Of a stretch of 64,000 bases of DNA, positions 1 to 13,689 are shown piece after piece. The stretch is from contig NC_065530.1 of assembly GCF_020184175.1 (NCBI RefSeq), forward strand, positions 21,367,260 to 21,431,259. Direction: 5' to 3'. The notes beneath the pieces were generated by a model. That model did no database searches and was not told the DNA's origin. It saw nothing but the letters and a program-made list of their open reading frames with translations. The stretch's first letter is position 1. Every line of letters begins with the position of its first letter. The position numbers and the translations under genes were made by a program. This DNA is from Aphis gossypii. Taxonomy: Eukaryota > Arthropoda > Insecta > Hemiptera > Aphididae.

Positions 1-3000
1 CAACATATTATTTGAATATATTTGTATAAATTCATTTAAACTTAATTAATTTTTAATGGAATTTCTTGAATGAAATTTTAAAATGTTGTAATTTAATAAA
101 AAGAATAAAAAGTAAATAAATATCAAATTAAAAAAAAACCTTTTTTTAGTAATTAAACATAAATAAATATGCGCAGGAAATATTATGTACCTATATTTTT
201 TTTAAGCATCTAACACATTACATTTTTATACCTACTTATTGGTAATTAATTTAATATTTTATAAGCTTCAAATTTATTAAATCGTTGTATTTATTATTAA
301 TATGTTTTTTTGAATTACTAGAATTAAAATTGTAATTTTCTATATTTTCATTAAAGAATTTACGATACTAGATAATGAAAATCTTATTTAAATTAAAAAA
401 AATATTGTTCAATCAGTAGGTTTTTGATAAATTATACTTAAAGTGTTATACGATAATAATATAAATACAAAATATAAAAAGATTGACCATTTTTAAAACA
501 TGTTAATTGTTAATATAAATAAGCATTATTTAAAACAAAAACAATATTAAATTATATATAACTAAATAAATTACAATATAAAACAGTTTATTTTAAATAT
601 TTCTTTGCTGTAAGTAGGGGGTTTCAATAGTTAATTTTTTTTCACGATTAGTAGTAAATATTTATCATTGTATCAAACACTATTTTTTGGTATCTCAGAG
701 CTTATTGATATTATTGGTATCCTATAAGATATAATACATTTATAGCAATTTAGGTGTATTATTAAGTATATACAATAATAAAATAAATTAATCTACACAA
801 ACGAGAAATACACTGTCTTAGTGTATACTTACATTGGAAAACGATGTGTCATATCCTGTATACAACGAATAATATTGAGTGTAGTAAAAAGTATATTTAT
901 ACTTAACCTAACCTAACTGGGTTACTAAAGAAAATAAAAAAAACCACATAACTAAAAAGAGTAAAAAAAGTTTATGTATGGTAAATCAAATTATATTTTA
1001 TCAAATATATTGACTATACTTTCGTTTTTAAAAATAAAATAATATGGTTCATATTATATAATATATATAAGTAATTTTTATTAACTAAATAATTTCATAA
1101 AACGACGAAAATTTATTTGATATAATTAATTACTTATTGTTTGACATAAATCAAACTAATTGTATGCGGTTGATGTAAAAAGTATTCTGCGATACGGTTA
1201 ACATTAAATGTGGTTTAAAAAAAATGTGTATAATTGTATTATTATAAAAATTAATGATTAAAATCCGAGAAAATTTAACAAAAATATAATAAATTATTTT
1301 TGATAAACAGTTTTTACACATAAAAATATCATAATTAAATTACATTACTATACGCAGAATTCCTAGTGTAGAATTAATTAGATATTCAAACATATTATTA
1401 ACGGTCGAGGACAGCTTAAGTTTAATACCAACACATTTCAATACAACTTTTTTCTTCGAGCTAGTCAAAAGAGCCTTTGTATAGTGTGTAGTATATATTT
1501 CACTAATGGAGACAAATTTTAAAATTTAATTCAATTATAGTAAAATAGAGTTCATAAATATGCATTTTTCATTGTTCTAGTTAAACTGTAAACAATATTA
1601 TTTAAAAGTTTTGGCAGAAAATTAAATTAAATTACAAGTATTCAATTTAATCATTTAATTTAAAATTTATAAATATATTGAAAGTGGTACTTTATATATT
1701 TTTTGTTATATATTAATTAATAGTAACCCTATATTATAATTCTAGAAAGAAACAACAGATAGAAAATTTGTTTTTTTTTTTTTTTAAATGTCATATTTTA
1801 TTATAATACATAAATATTATCATTATTTACTATAGTCAACGTTAATGTTAATAATAAAGTGTATTGAAATGCATGTACATTTTTAAGTAAAAAAATATAT
1901 AAATACCAATACTGTTGAATAAATGTTTATAAATCATAGAGGTTTTTTTTTGTGAGCAAGTATACACAATTCAATTAATTTATGTTAAGTTAAATTAATT
2001 TAAAAATATTTATTCAATATATAATTAGGTATATAATATTTTTAAGTTTTAATGATAGTTGATTATTATTATTAAATCATTACAATAACATTTCAAAGAA
2101 ATAAAACGTTCATTACAGTATTATATGTATATTGTATATAATTTAAACAAACAAATTATGTAGGTATTATTTATATCGCACTATTTGGATACCAAACGAA
2201 TCGTACCAATCAAGCTCTCAGCGACGAGATTAAAGCTCGAAAAAAAGTGCTATTTTTTTTTTTTTTTATTAAATGCTCAATACAAATGTCTGTGTGTATA
2301 CATCTGTTGTCAGTGTGTTGGCGTGTGTATATGCATTAAGTATCTTATGCACGTATAGGTTAATATATGGTGACAGAAGCGCATAAAAATGGCAATTTCA
2401 GAATGCGGTCGTAGACGCAGGCAATAACCAGCCTATTATAGGTGTAGCTCAAGTCGTTAAAATATTAGCATTTTATCTTCCGCACACGTATAATTGTTTT
2501 TGACCTACGACTGTAACAATCGGGAAAAACAAAACCATTTTCAACGTGTCTCATCTTCGCACTGCCCCCGAGTCTATACGCAGACGATGCGACGGCGGGG
2601 TTTACGATCGAAAAAGAGCCAGCCAGCCTGTAAAAAAACCTAATGCTAACGAAAAAACATTTTAAGTTCACTTTAACGGTCGACACTTACTACAGCGATA
2701 TTATATAGACCATTTTGTAACCAGGCAAGCTTGACTAAACTGACATGCAACGACTGGTTAAAAAAAAAAAGATAAAAACTGATACAACTATAATCAGAAG
2801 TTTTCAATTTCTAGTTTGGATGTGTGAATTTCTACAAACTATATACGAGCATTATTTGTAATTTATAAAATTATTTCATTTACATTTCAACAAAGCTTTG
2901 GTTAACTACCTAAGTATTATAATAATACCCATACATAAATATATATTCACTTTATTGGATCATATAATATAATCACTGACAACAATTAAAATAGAGCTAT

Positions 3001-6000
3001 GTTTGTATACATCTTTAGTATATGGCATAAAAATAACATAATGCTTAGTGTTGTTTTTAGAAGGGGAGATAGAGGATTTAACACTTATTTTTTTGTAGGT
3101 GTTGGTTAAAGTAAAAAGGTTTTTGAATATTAGCTTAAGGAGTTAGTATTTTAAAAGAAAATATGTTTTTTATCTTTTTTTTTTATAGTATAAAAAACTT
3201 AAAACGGCTTTTTAATATTTTAATTCCAGGTATTTAGTAAATAAGTATTATGGAGTAACCGTGTTTCAAATACTCGTAATTCTACTACTGCTCGTTTGGA
3301 ATGGCCGTTAAGTAAAACATTCTAACCGTGTACTACCTATTACGTGCTACTAGCACGGCCGGTATGTTGACAAACATCTTGAAACTTTTGTCAAGAGGGT
3401 TAAAAGGGTGGTCATTTATATTTACCTTTTACACCACTATTTTACTGTACAATTACTATGTAGGACATCTAAGGCCCTGATTAAGCTATTTATAAAATAC
3501 ATTAAATTGTTTTGACAATATTCGAAAAATATATTTTTAAATTGTAATTAATATACATTTTTTAAAGATCAACTAGGGGATTGATATTGAATATAAAACA
3601 TCGCAATTTACCAAAATTACTATCATATAGGTATTATTTATATTACAAATACCTATTAGCAATAATATATTTAAATTATTAGCTTTGATTATACTAGATA
3701 ATATTATTATAGAGTAATAATAATAATAATTATAATGTTTCATATAATATTTATCCACCCAATAAAAGTTAAATGAATACTACGTACTTGTTTAAGGTCA
3801 AACCATTATTATTTAATATGTTTCTACAAACATAACTCTACAACAGGATGAAAAAATTGTTTTTTAATATTTATACAACTATAGCCTGGTACACTACTTA
3901 TGACATACATTCTTGAACACTTATTTTTTTTTTGTATTTTTAATTATGTTAATGGTTTTAGGAACAAATGTACTTCTATGAATTGCTTGTTCTTAATATT
4001 TTGTATTATTGCAAATCAAGGATTTGGATTTTAGTTAAAGGACAAAGATATCCTAATAAATATCATAATTAATTTAGTATTTTTAAAAAAAAATATTTTT
4101 TTAGGTAGGTACAAACTGAATGATTTTTTTCAATTATTTTGAAAGCAATACAATTAAAAAGTGTTATAGTGTAAGCGTGTAGATCCCCTCATAAAAATTT
4201 GAGAACACGTGTGAAAAAATAATTTTTAAATAAATATTTCAATTTAAATAAAGAATTTAATATTCAATCGAAAGGCTAATATAAATAAATATGTTATAAT
4301 ACATTATCTACTAATATATCATAGGCTCAGATTTTTAATTAAAAATGTTATTTTAATTAAGGCGTTTCAATGGAAGCTGGATGAGTAATTGAGTTTAGAT
4401 AACAAAATTAAATTTTAAGATCCTTTGATGAATATGGTTATAATTATCATAACTTCCAAGTGAATAAAAATAAGAAAAATACTGCAAAAAACGCCAGTTT
4501 GTAAAAAAAAAAAAGTTTTTAAAAATACTTATAAAACTTCAAACGATAACTATATTTTTTACACGGTTCGATGTAAATTATCAATATAATAGACGTCTTT
4601 TAAATTTTTTAAATGAAAAAAAAATTGTTAAAGTTTATCAATATACTTAATTACTTTTACTGCAAATGAAACGCCTAATTAAAACTCGTCGACATCCAAC
4701 CGAAGTAAAATTAAAAAAAGTACAATTATTTTTAAATTTATTTAAATTTATTAAAATATGCACACATAATAATTAATAACTAATACCTAAGTATTGTATA
4801 ATACTTTAAATATTTTTAATATTAATGTACTAATATGATAATTCGAAAATTGAATTATAATAGAGAAAAAATATAGTATTTTATCAGGTAACTAAACTAT
4901 TTACTAACATGTTTTTATTAGATAGGTTTAAAACCAATTTAAAGATTAAATATTCATTTATACATAGAAACTTTTTTCGTAACAAAATTATTATAAACTA
5001 TTACAAAGTCATTAAACCAAATAAAACATTGGTCAAATGATCCTTTTGAATATAATTATTTGATTAATTTGTTTCCGTCAAATTATATTTAATTTTTTAA
5101 CTATTATCATCAAGTGACTAAACAATTGTGTATTTTTTAGTTTTTGAATAAAATATTAAACAGTCTAATAAATACTTTATAAAGTTTAACTATATTATAT
5201 AATTACATTTGATAATTGTACAAAGAAAATAATCTAACGATATTCATTTCATTGATAAAAAATACATCAAGTAGCTAACCGCTACTGATCTCGTTTTAGG
5301 TCATAAATTGTACACTATTGCCACGAATAGATCATTATAATGACTACGTTGTCTACGTCAAATTTGAATACAGCAATAGATTATTTTATACGACGATAAA
5401 CAATAATTCTGATCATTGACGGTTTAATTGTTTTTTAACTACAGTAACCAAATCATTTTTTCAATAATAATACTAATAATTTAACAAATGTTCAAAACTT
5501 AGATTCTAAACGTAGTGTTATGAACGAATTTATTTCATATTGATATGTGTTTTTTTATTTTTGTATCAAAAGATCCTTTTTTTAGTAAAAAAAATTCTCT
5601 GAGATCTAAACTTCAATGGAGGTTTTTTTAGTAAATTAGATATAATTTGTACTTTTAAGAGATAAAATTAGAAAATACCAGTGATTTTTAAAATAATTGA
5701 AAAAAGCTAAAATATATATAATTTATTAAAATATTTAAACAACTATCAAAATAATTGTTTGAAAATCTTATTTAATAAAAAGTTCTTGATTTGAAATCGT
5801 TTAAAATTTACCTAATTATTTTATTCAAATTTAACAAATTCATTAAATTACCTATTTAATGAAGAAGTATACTCAATTTCTATGAAACAACAGAGTGGTT
5901 TCCTCATTTCCTCGAACTTTTAAAACGTACTAAGATTTTTTTTCTCTTTGATCTCTAAAATGCAAACAAGACCAAAGTTCACTCTCAAATTTAAAAATTA

Positions 6001-8200
6001 TATCATTTTTTTCTGTTTTAAATGCACACATGTATATTATACATACTATACATATCGTTGTAAAATCAATACATTTATCACTTTACTCTAAATTTAAAAT
6101 GTATTAGTATAAATAATAAAATATTATATAAATACAATCGACTGGTATTTTGCTTTTTAAATATTTACTTTTTCGGGGTTTTTTCTAGAACTACTAAATA
6201 ACAATTCATTCATACCAAAAACCATATAAAAATTATTTATTATTCTAAATATATTTTATATTAAAACTACAATGTGTATTGTGTCTTTTTTCGAGTATAA
6301 CTTAAGCTAACCCAATAATATAATTTTTGTTTTTTATGCTACTGGGTATATATTGTAATTCTTCTGTGATGCTCATTTGTAATTATTCAAAACTACTTCA
6401 TAATTTATTATAAAATTAAAAAGTAGAGTTGAAAAAAATTTACACAATTTATAATAAGTATGGAGTTTTTTTTAAATTATAATTTGGTATTTTAGTAGTA
6501 GTATTGTAAATTTGTATAATATAGTATGTTAAAATATATTAATTAAAATACTTTATTAGTCAACCTCTCGTATAAAACAATAAACAAATATTGAACAGAT
6601 TATGGGTATGATCATTGATCATAAGATAGTTAAAGTTATTTTGTTATATAATATATAACTCGTGTTCATATCTTTTGAGAAATATACACTCAATTTTTAC
6701 ATTTTATTCATTCGTGTGTATTGTTATTCGTCTAGATAAGTTCTATTCCTACATAGATAACGAAACAAAAACTATACATTACTTGTGACTTTTAGACCGA
6801 ACAAGATTGCTAGTGGATCGAACCCTTAACAAGGCCGCAATAAAAATAAATCCATATAGGTAGATAGACGAGCAGAAGAATAAAAGAAAAAAAACATTCA
6901 GAAAAATAAAGACATAGTTTATATCGATAAGGACGAGACTTCTGAATGCATAAAACTAGTATTGCATCTGATGTAAAATCTTCAGTTATATCAATCTGGC
7001 AAAAATTTACTTAGTTGTTAAATTCAATTTTTTATATAATAGTTGGTAATAGTCGTATTATTTTATTATTTATTTTTATTTTTACATAGATATTGTAACA
7101 AAATGTAATCAATAATAATTTGATTTAATTTTTATTAACTGAACAACATAAATATCGTTCATATTTTCTTTTAAAGCTGTTTACTTAAGAGTGCTTACAT
7201 AAATATTATTATATGAAAAATTATTATCGGTTTTTACTGTTTTGAAAAATATATAATATTTATTTGAAAGTAATTTATTTTTCTAGATACTACCGTAATC
7301 AATCTTCTCTTCATTTTATTTTATTTGACGGTTTCCAATTATGACAAACTTGTCCATCTGCAATTTCATACTTTTGTAACTAAACATCAAATATATTAAT
7401 TTTATTTTTCCTTAGTAACTTAACTGATTTTACAAAAATATGTACATTAAAAATATGTTACGAATCAACTGAAAATCATATAATTATTACTCACCATGTT
7501 AATTTTTTTTTATTGGATCGCTTATATCTTCTGAATGACCCTATAGGTACTTTATGGCAATGTTTATATTAGGCAAGTTGTACGATATAAAAAATTATTC
7601 TGAGTATCATTATAGTTGTATAAGTAACAAAAAAACAAACAACTGACGACAATTAAGAATGACAAAGGTGTTTTATATGTACATAGTTCGAGAAGAATGT
7701 TTCAATACCTAATGCAAGGTACCGGAAGTGACTTCATAAACAATTATCTAGTTAGAAATCATAATGAGTTCAAACAGTTTTTCTTTTAAGATTCGTCATG
7801 TCAATGATTTACCATATGATTTCAAACATATAAATACATTGTGCAAAGAATCTTGATTTTTATTTTTTACAACAATTAAATATCTGTATTTTTTTTTTAT
7901 ATTAAAATATTTATACTTAAAATTTATGCATGATAAAATATAACAAATCAATGAGTATTAATTTTTACATTTAAAACAATGTTTATACCTACTTTCTTTG
8001 GAATTCTTTTTATTAAACGTTTAGTAGATCCAGGAAAATCGAAATATCGAGAAACACGCAGTATCCTGCTGGCTACTATAGTCACAGGTTATACACTTTG
8101 ATTTCACTAGTTAGCTGAAATACCATTGTAGTGGAAACGTTCGTTATCACTTTTTATTATCAGGTTGTAAATAGCTAGCGCAAAATGGTTTAGAGGTTAC
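1..8200. other. AT-rich non-coding DNA upstream of the DIP-like exons
   Basis: No convincing gene is visible here. The stretch is dominated by A/T runs and short direct repeats. The only longer open frames (about 60-73 codons, e.g. minus 2465-2686 and 3573-3758) have no coding-like composition. A patch at about 2380-2690 is richer in G+C and CpG than its surroundings and could be a regulatory segment; nothing more can be said. The stretch is either the 5' flank or an upstream intron of the plus-strand immunoglobulin gene, depending on where its first exon lies. Confidence 0.6.
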
Positions 8201-8337
8201 TAATGCAGTCGTTTTATTTACTTTTCTATTTCTTGGACCGTCGTCAATTTACCATTTCATACTCTCTTATTTTTCACGTCTGCAAAATTAATACGTTTTT
8301 TTCCTTATCTTTGTCGTTACAAAAATCGACGGGGCGT

Positions 8338-8514
8338 ATGTGCGACAATGAAATGGTTTTAATCCAATATACAGAGAAAATGAGGGGGACAATGAGGAGA
8401 ATGGGCGCAAAGGTATTATCGGGTATACCTATCGGAAAACTGAGCTCGTTATTTAATACGATTGAAAACGGTCTGGGAAAGGTAGCAGGCGAGAATGGAC
8501 TGCCTAAAAGATAA
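8338..8514 (+). CDS. Doubtful short open frame, 58 codons
   Basis: An ATG at 8338 opens a 58-codon frame ending at TAA 8512-8514. It sits in a patch of higher G+C (about 8030-8580), and its codons look more coding-like than the AT-rich surroundings. The predicted peptide is basic with a short amphipathic stretch, and I recognise no family. A longer version starting at 8203 adds a hydrophobic, low-quality N-terminus that looks like translated non-coding sequence. Five bases after the stop codon is a small perfect hairpin (8521-8541, 8-bp stem). A chance frame or a piece of an unidentified exon are both possible. Confidence 0.15.
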   Translation: MCDNEMVLIQYTEKMRGTMRRMGAKVLSGIPIGKLSSLFNTIENGLGKVAGENGLPKR

Positions 8515-8541
8515 TCGAAAAACGAATGGTCAACATTCGTT

Positions 8542-11500
8542 AAGCGGCCCGGGGGATTTCGTAATTCGATGAGATGTTATATGAGTGTCATATTTTACTG
8601 ATTTTTACCGATTATTTACTTAATGATGGTTTATAATGTTTTTACATTATAAAACAAAATTATAACAATAGATATTTTAATTGCTAAATTATGACAGTCA
8701 AAATTTAGTTCTATTTGTTTATTGATCGTTTTAATTTGTGATACAAAGATTATTGGCATGGGTACACTTTAGTTTCAAGTAGATATTATATTTACCTAAG
8801 TTAAAAGAGCTTAATTACTTTTATAATACATTTTCGTGTTACACTTATAATACTATAGATAACAACTTATAGAAATATAACTTACACAAATACACATATA
8901 TATATAATATATGTAAATGTTAAGTAAATTGCAAAAAATTACAAAATTGTTATAACTTTACAGAATCAGATAAATATTTTAGAGCAAAATGTTTTTAATA
9001 TAGAAACAATTGTTAATCGCAATTCATAAGGCATCATGTAAAATAGAAACTGTTTAATGTAAAAAGATAAAAAATACTTTAACTTTAACAGTATATTCAT
9101 ATAAGAAAAAAAATTAAACTAAAAACATAGCAATAAATCAACTTAAAAATACAATTTTATTATAAGGAATGTCAGTATTACACAGCGGTACAATACATCA
9201 TAGTTATTATTGTTAATTAAAGAGTATGTCAAAAGAAAATGTATTCCAAATATAAAATAAAACATTTCTTTTTCCGTCCAATATGTTTTTATGTTTAGAC
9301 TTAGGCTATTAATAATTCATATTGGTGCAGTGTTTAATACTGTAAAATATTTATAATGATCAAACACATTTGTTCACTTTACACTTATCACAATAAACTT
9401 AAAATTATTTAATTGAAACATAAGCTTATAAGCTATGGAGTATTGTAAAATTATACACGTTTAATTATCAAACGACGTCTTTTGAATGCGAATGAAGATC
9501 AAAATATTTATGCAATAGCTAATATTTAAGTAGTACAAAATTAAATTTACAATACAATACTACTCATGATTTAAATATCATCTGATTTTATATTTTTTTA
9601 CATTGGAAGGATATTGGTTTTTTAATTGCAAAGAACTCAATTTAATGATGAAACTATTGATTTTAAACTAATTTTAATTACATGAGTTGTTCAAATACCT
9701 TAAATTGTGTAATTTATGAATACAACTAATTTAATAATTTAAACTAGTAACTTTTAAAACCTGTCTATTAATCTGATAAGTATAACTTTTAACAATAAAG
9801 AGAAGGAAAATGTAATTATTATTTATTTTTTTAATGAAAAAATTCCCCTAGTTTAGTAACTTACTTAGCAAGTTATGTATAATATTATGATTTTGTGTTT
9901 ATATTTTAGGGGGCTTTTGTTTGTTTAAATATACTTAAAGAATATTTTGTTTTAAAATGTTACTGTTTGTATTTTATAAAAAACAGAAATTGATAAAAAA
10001 TCTTTTTATGGGATATTGTAGAGTATGTATTTTTTTTTTCATAATAATGTGGCTTTAGTTCAATAAAATGAATTATTAAACAAATAAAAACATTTTTATG
10101 ATTTACTGTAGCCACTTTGAGAAACTGCAAAGAAAGACGTTAACACATCGTACAATAATATTATATTTTATGATTGCGCGTCTCATGTAATTTCAAATGT
10201 CTTGTTCGATTTTAAACTATAAGCACAAAATGATTGTTGAAATATTTACGAAGCAAGAATATTCATTAATTCGATTACGACTTGATAAGTCTATAAATAA
10301 TTATCAAGAAATGTATAGTTAATTCTAGCTAAACTCAAAAAATTATGTTTATGGGTTTTTCGATTCCACAGATGGGCATATCGTAGGGACGTCGGTTCCA
10401 TGACATAGGCTATAAAGTATAAATTCTGACGATAGTAGGTGACAACAAGGGGCAGTTTAATGTTACTATAAACAAAATGTTCGTCGATTAATAATCACTT
10501 GAATACAAAACGATAGATGACAGGAATCCGTCGATGACGCCGCCTATCTGAGCGTCAAAACGTTGTTAACGGTACAATAACCATAGTGATGAGCTATAAT
10601 AATAACAACATTATGAAGGCCTCGTGCACGCAAAACCGATCTACGGATTATACTCTACTCTCTCACTGCCGTAAACCCTTTTCATTATTGGGTTTCGTAT
10701 CGTTTTACATCGATTGTGGACTGGCCACTCGACAAGCATACAAACATGGTCCATTGTGATTGAAACCTTTGTTTCTATTTTGTCAGCGTGTTTTAAAACT
10801 CCATTCCACTAGTATTTACCTAGCTATTATCTGTTCACATATTATATAAGCCTTTCAATCAAAGGACGAGACTTGAAAAACCATAGACGGTTTTGTTTTA
10901 ATATTACCGAAAACTACAAAATAATAAAACAACGCCCGATTATTTTGTTATAAATGACACGCATTTATGGGTACTGCGCACGATATTATATTAAAATTAA
11001 AAAATATGTGTATATATTTTTCGGATATCTTGTATGATAATGATCATTAATAGTTTGAGTTTTTTTTTATTATTATTCAGTGATTAATTGTAATACTATT
11101 TCGTACCGTAAAATGTATTTTAATCGACAACTTAAATCTATATAGAAAACATATGTGAAATTTAAAAATCGGTTTACGATTTACGTAGATCATGATTTCA
11201 GACTATATTATATAAGGACTATCAGTACATCTTATATGTATTTATTGCACTTAGTTCTAGTCCATAAACGCGTCGTGAAATAAGTTTAAGAATCTTTGAA
11301 CATTATTATAGCTGATGGTGTATAACTTAAGCTGATTATACATTTATCAATAATTAAGTTATTAAGTGTGTGATGTACAAGACTAAGATAAAATTATGAA
11401 AATTCTAAATTAATCAAATCATAATAGTAAAAGTAAAAGAAAGAAATTAAACTTAGAAACTGTCATTTGAAATATTAAACCTTTTTGATTTCAATATATA

Positions 11501-13630
11501 TCAATTCATGTACCATCAAAAGAAGTATACTAAAAAGTGTGTTATAAGATAGTATAACTGTGTAAGTATTAAATATGAAAACCATAAATGCAATACACTT
11601 TTGTAAAACTTCATTCTAGTACACACTATAATTAATAGTAATAAAACATTTTTATTTTTTGCATATTAAATAAGTTGTTACAGAGATGTATATTAATAAT
11701 TATGTTTTGTATGTTCTTTGATTTTGTAAGTCTATAAATTATGATACAGTGATAATAATAATAAGAAATACAAATATTTTTACAAAATGATGGATTGACA
11801 ATACAATTTATTATTATTATTTTTTTTTTTTTTTGAAAAATGCATATATATAATGTGCATATTCGTGATTTTTCATTATACAAATCCGATAACTATAGTT
11901 ATTAAATATAAAATTATCTATTGAATCTATGGTAGTATTAATTATTTATCTAATTTTAAAAAATAAATTACAAAAATTTATTCAAGTATAGGAATACCTA
12001 CTTGTCATTACTTGTCATTCATACGTAGAAATATTATAAGTTACAATATGTTATATGGTTGTAGTTATACTAAATAAGTTGAAATTCTTACTTATATTAT
12101 TTATTTAATTTGAAAATAAAATAAAATTTGATTTTAATAAAATTGCTTAAAAACTTAAATGAAAATTTTCGTATTATTATTTAATAAAACGTATTCTCAC
12201 TAATGCAAATGTTTTAATGGTCAAATAACTACAATATTATCATTGATGTCTATTAATTAATTATATGGTTAATGTCAATACATGATCATTTACATATCCT
12301 TAATTAAAATAGTACATAGATATAGTATTATATAGTGTATATCATAATAATCAGTAATCACATTCATTCACACGTATCTATAGGAGTATTCAGTACATGC
12401 GCAATTAACACATATTATGTACTCAAAAGACGCCCTTATAAAATTAGGTATTTTTTAAAAAAAAATGTAAGTAGGTTTCTATTACATGATTATAATACAT
12501 TTATTTTACGGATAACTATAAAAAGTTTAAAATAAATTAATATACCTAATAATAATTAATGATAAAAATGATTGGTTAATATATATTTATATATTTTTAG
12601 AATAGAGGGATCAACATGTATCATTAGCTAACAGTAAAATTAATATATTATTTTTTAAATCGTATGTCTTAGCTGTAGGATACGAGTTGAGTTTTTATCG
12701 TTCTAACTCAGTGGTGCTTAATACGCGTGGCCCATTTATAAATTTAGTGCGACTCGTGCATTTCAAAATGGAAAAAGAATAAAAAATACTTATATTTTTG
12801 GATCTTTTATTTTAGGAGGTTCTTTTGGAGGTCCATTAATACCAAACACAAAAACCAAATAATTAATAAATACAATTTATTATACTATAACAATTGTCAT
12901 TATATTACATTAGTAAATTTAATGATCTACGTACGAGTATATAAATTGTAATTGAATATTTTATTTTATTTTATTTTTCTATACGTATTTTCCAATTTGT
13001 TTTTTTTTTTTATCATAATTATGTCTGAAAATAAAAATTTCAGATTACATCGTAATATATTATAATAATTTATTGACTTATTTTTCAGATTGATATCCAT
13101 GCTAAATTTTTTAGTATGATTAATTTTAAATGATAAATTGTATGCCTACATTTTATATGCTAAAAACTAAACAACTAATTTATTTATTAATATGAATGCA
13201 ACAATAATATATTTACAAAAAGTTCAACTATGGACATTTTCCATCAATATTTTGTCAATGTGATAGACAGACACTACAAGTATAATATTATTATATTTAA
13301 TATTTAATATGAAGTAAAAAAAAAATATATTAAAATGGCAGTGTTTGAATATTTTATAACATATACTTACGATTTTTATTTTTATTGTTATTGTTATAAT
13401 TATTTTGATTTTTAATCTCTCTGTGTATGTTATACTATTATTATGAAACAGTAAGAAAAGGCATGACTAAATAACTCTTTTTTTTTGGTAGTGGGAGGGG
13501 ATTAAGTTTTTTAATATTTGATATAGATATTATTAGAATAGAACATAATTTTTGTTGTAATATGTTTGTTCATTATCAATACTTTTGTCACCAAATATAT
13601 TTTCATACTTTTATTTACTATATAGATAAT
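8542..13630. other. AT-rich non-coding DNA
   Basis: I see no gene here. A moderately G+C-richer patch at about 10350-10780 contains several CpG dinucleotides and may be regulatory. A CAGTGGTGCTTAA sequence at about 12709-12721 resembles one end of a hAT transposon, but no matching inverted end was found nearby. The remainder is A/T runs and short AAT/TTA microsatellites. Confidence 0.55.
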
Positions 13631-13636
13631 ATTTTT

Positions 13637-13687
13637 AAGGAAGTTTACTCTCTCAAAAAAAAAAAAAAAACTTCCTTGAGAGTAAAC
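13637..13687. repeat. Interleaved double inverted repeat around an A16 tract
   Basis: Arm A (AAGGAAG, 13637-13643) pairs with CTTCCTT at 13671-13677. Arm B (GTTTACTCTC, 13643-13652) pairs with GAGAGTAAAC at 13678-13687. The order is A-B-spacer-A'-B', so the two stems cannot form one simple hairpin; as RNA they would have pseudoknot topology. The spacer is mostly a run of 16 A. A simple origin is template switching during replication, which produces inverted copies in swapped order. No function is claimed. Confidence 0.75.
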
Positions 13688-13689
13688 AT

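Noticed and set aside
12709..12760. CAGTGGTGCTTAA sequence resembling a hAT end
   Set aside because: No matching inverted end or 8-bp duplication found nearby.
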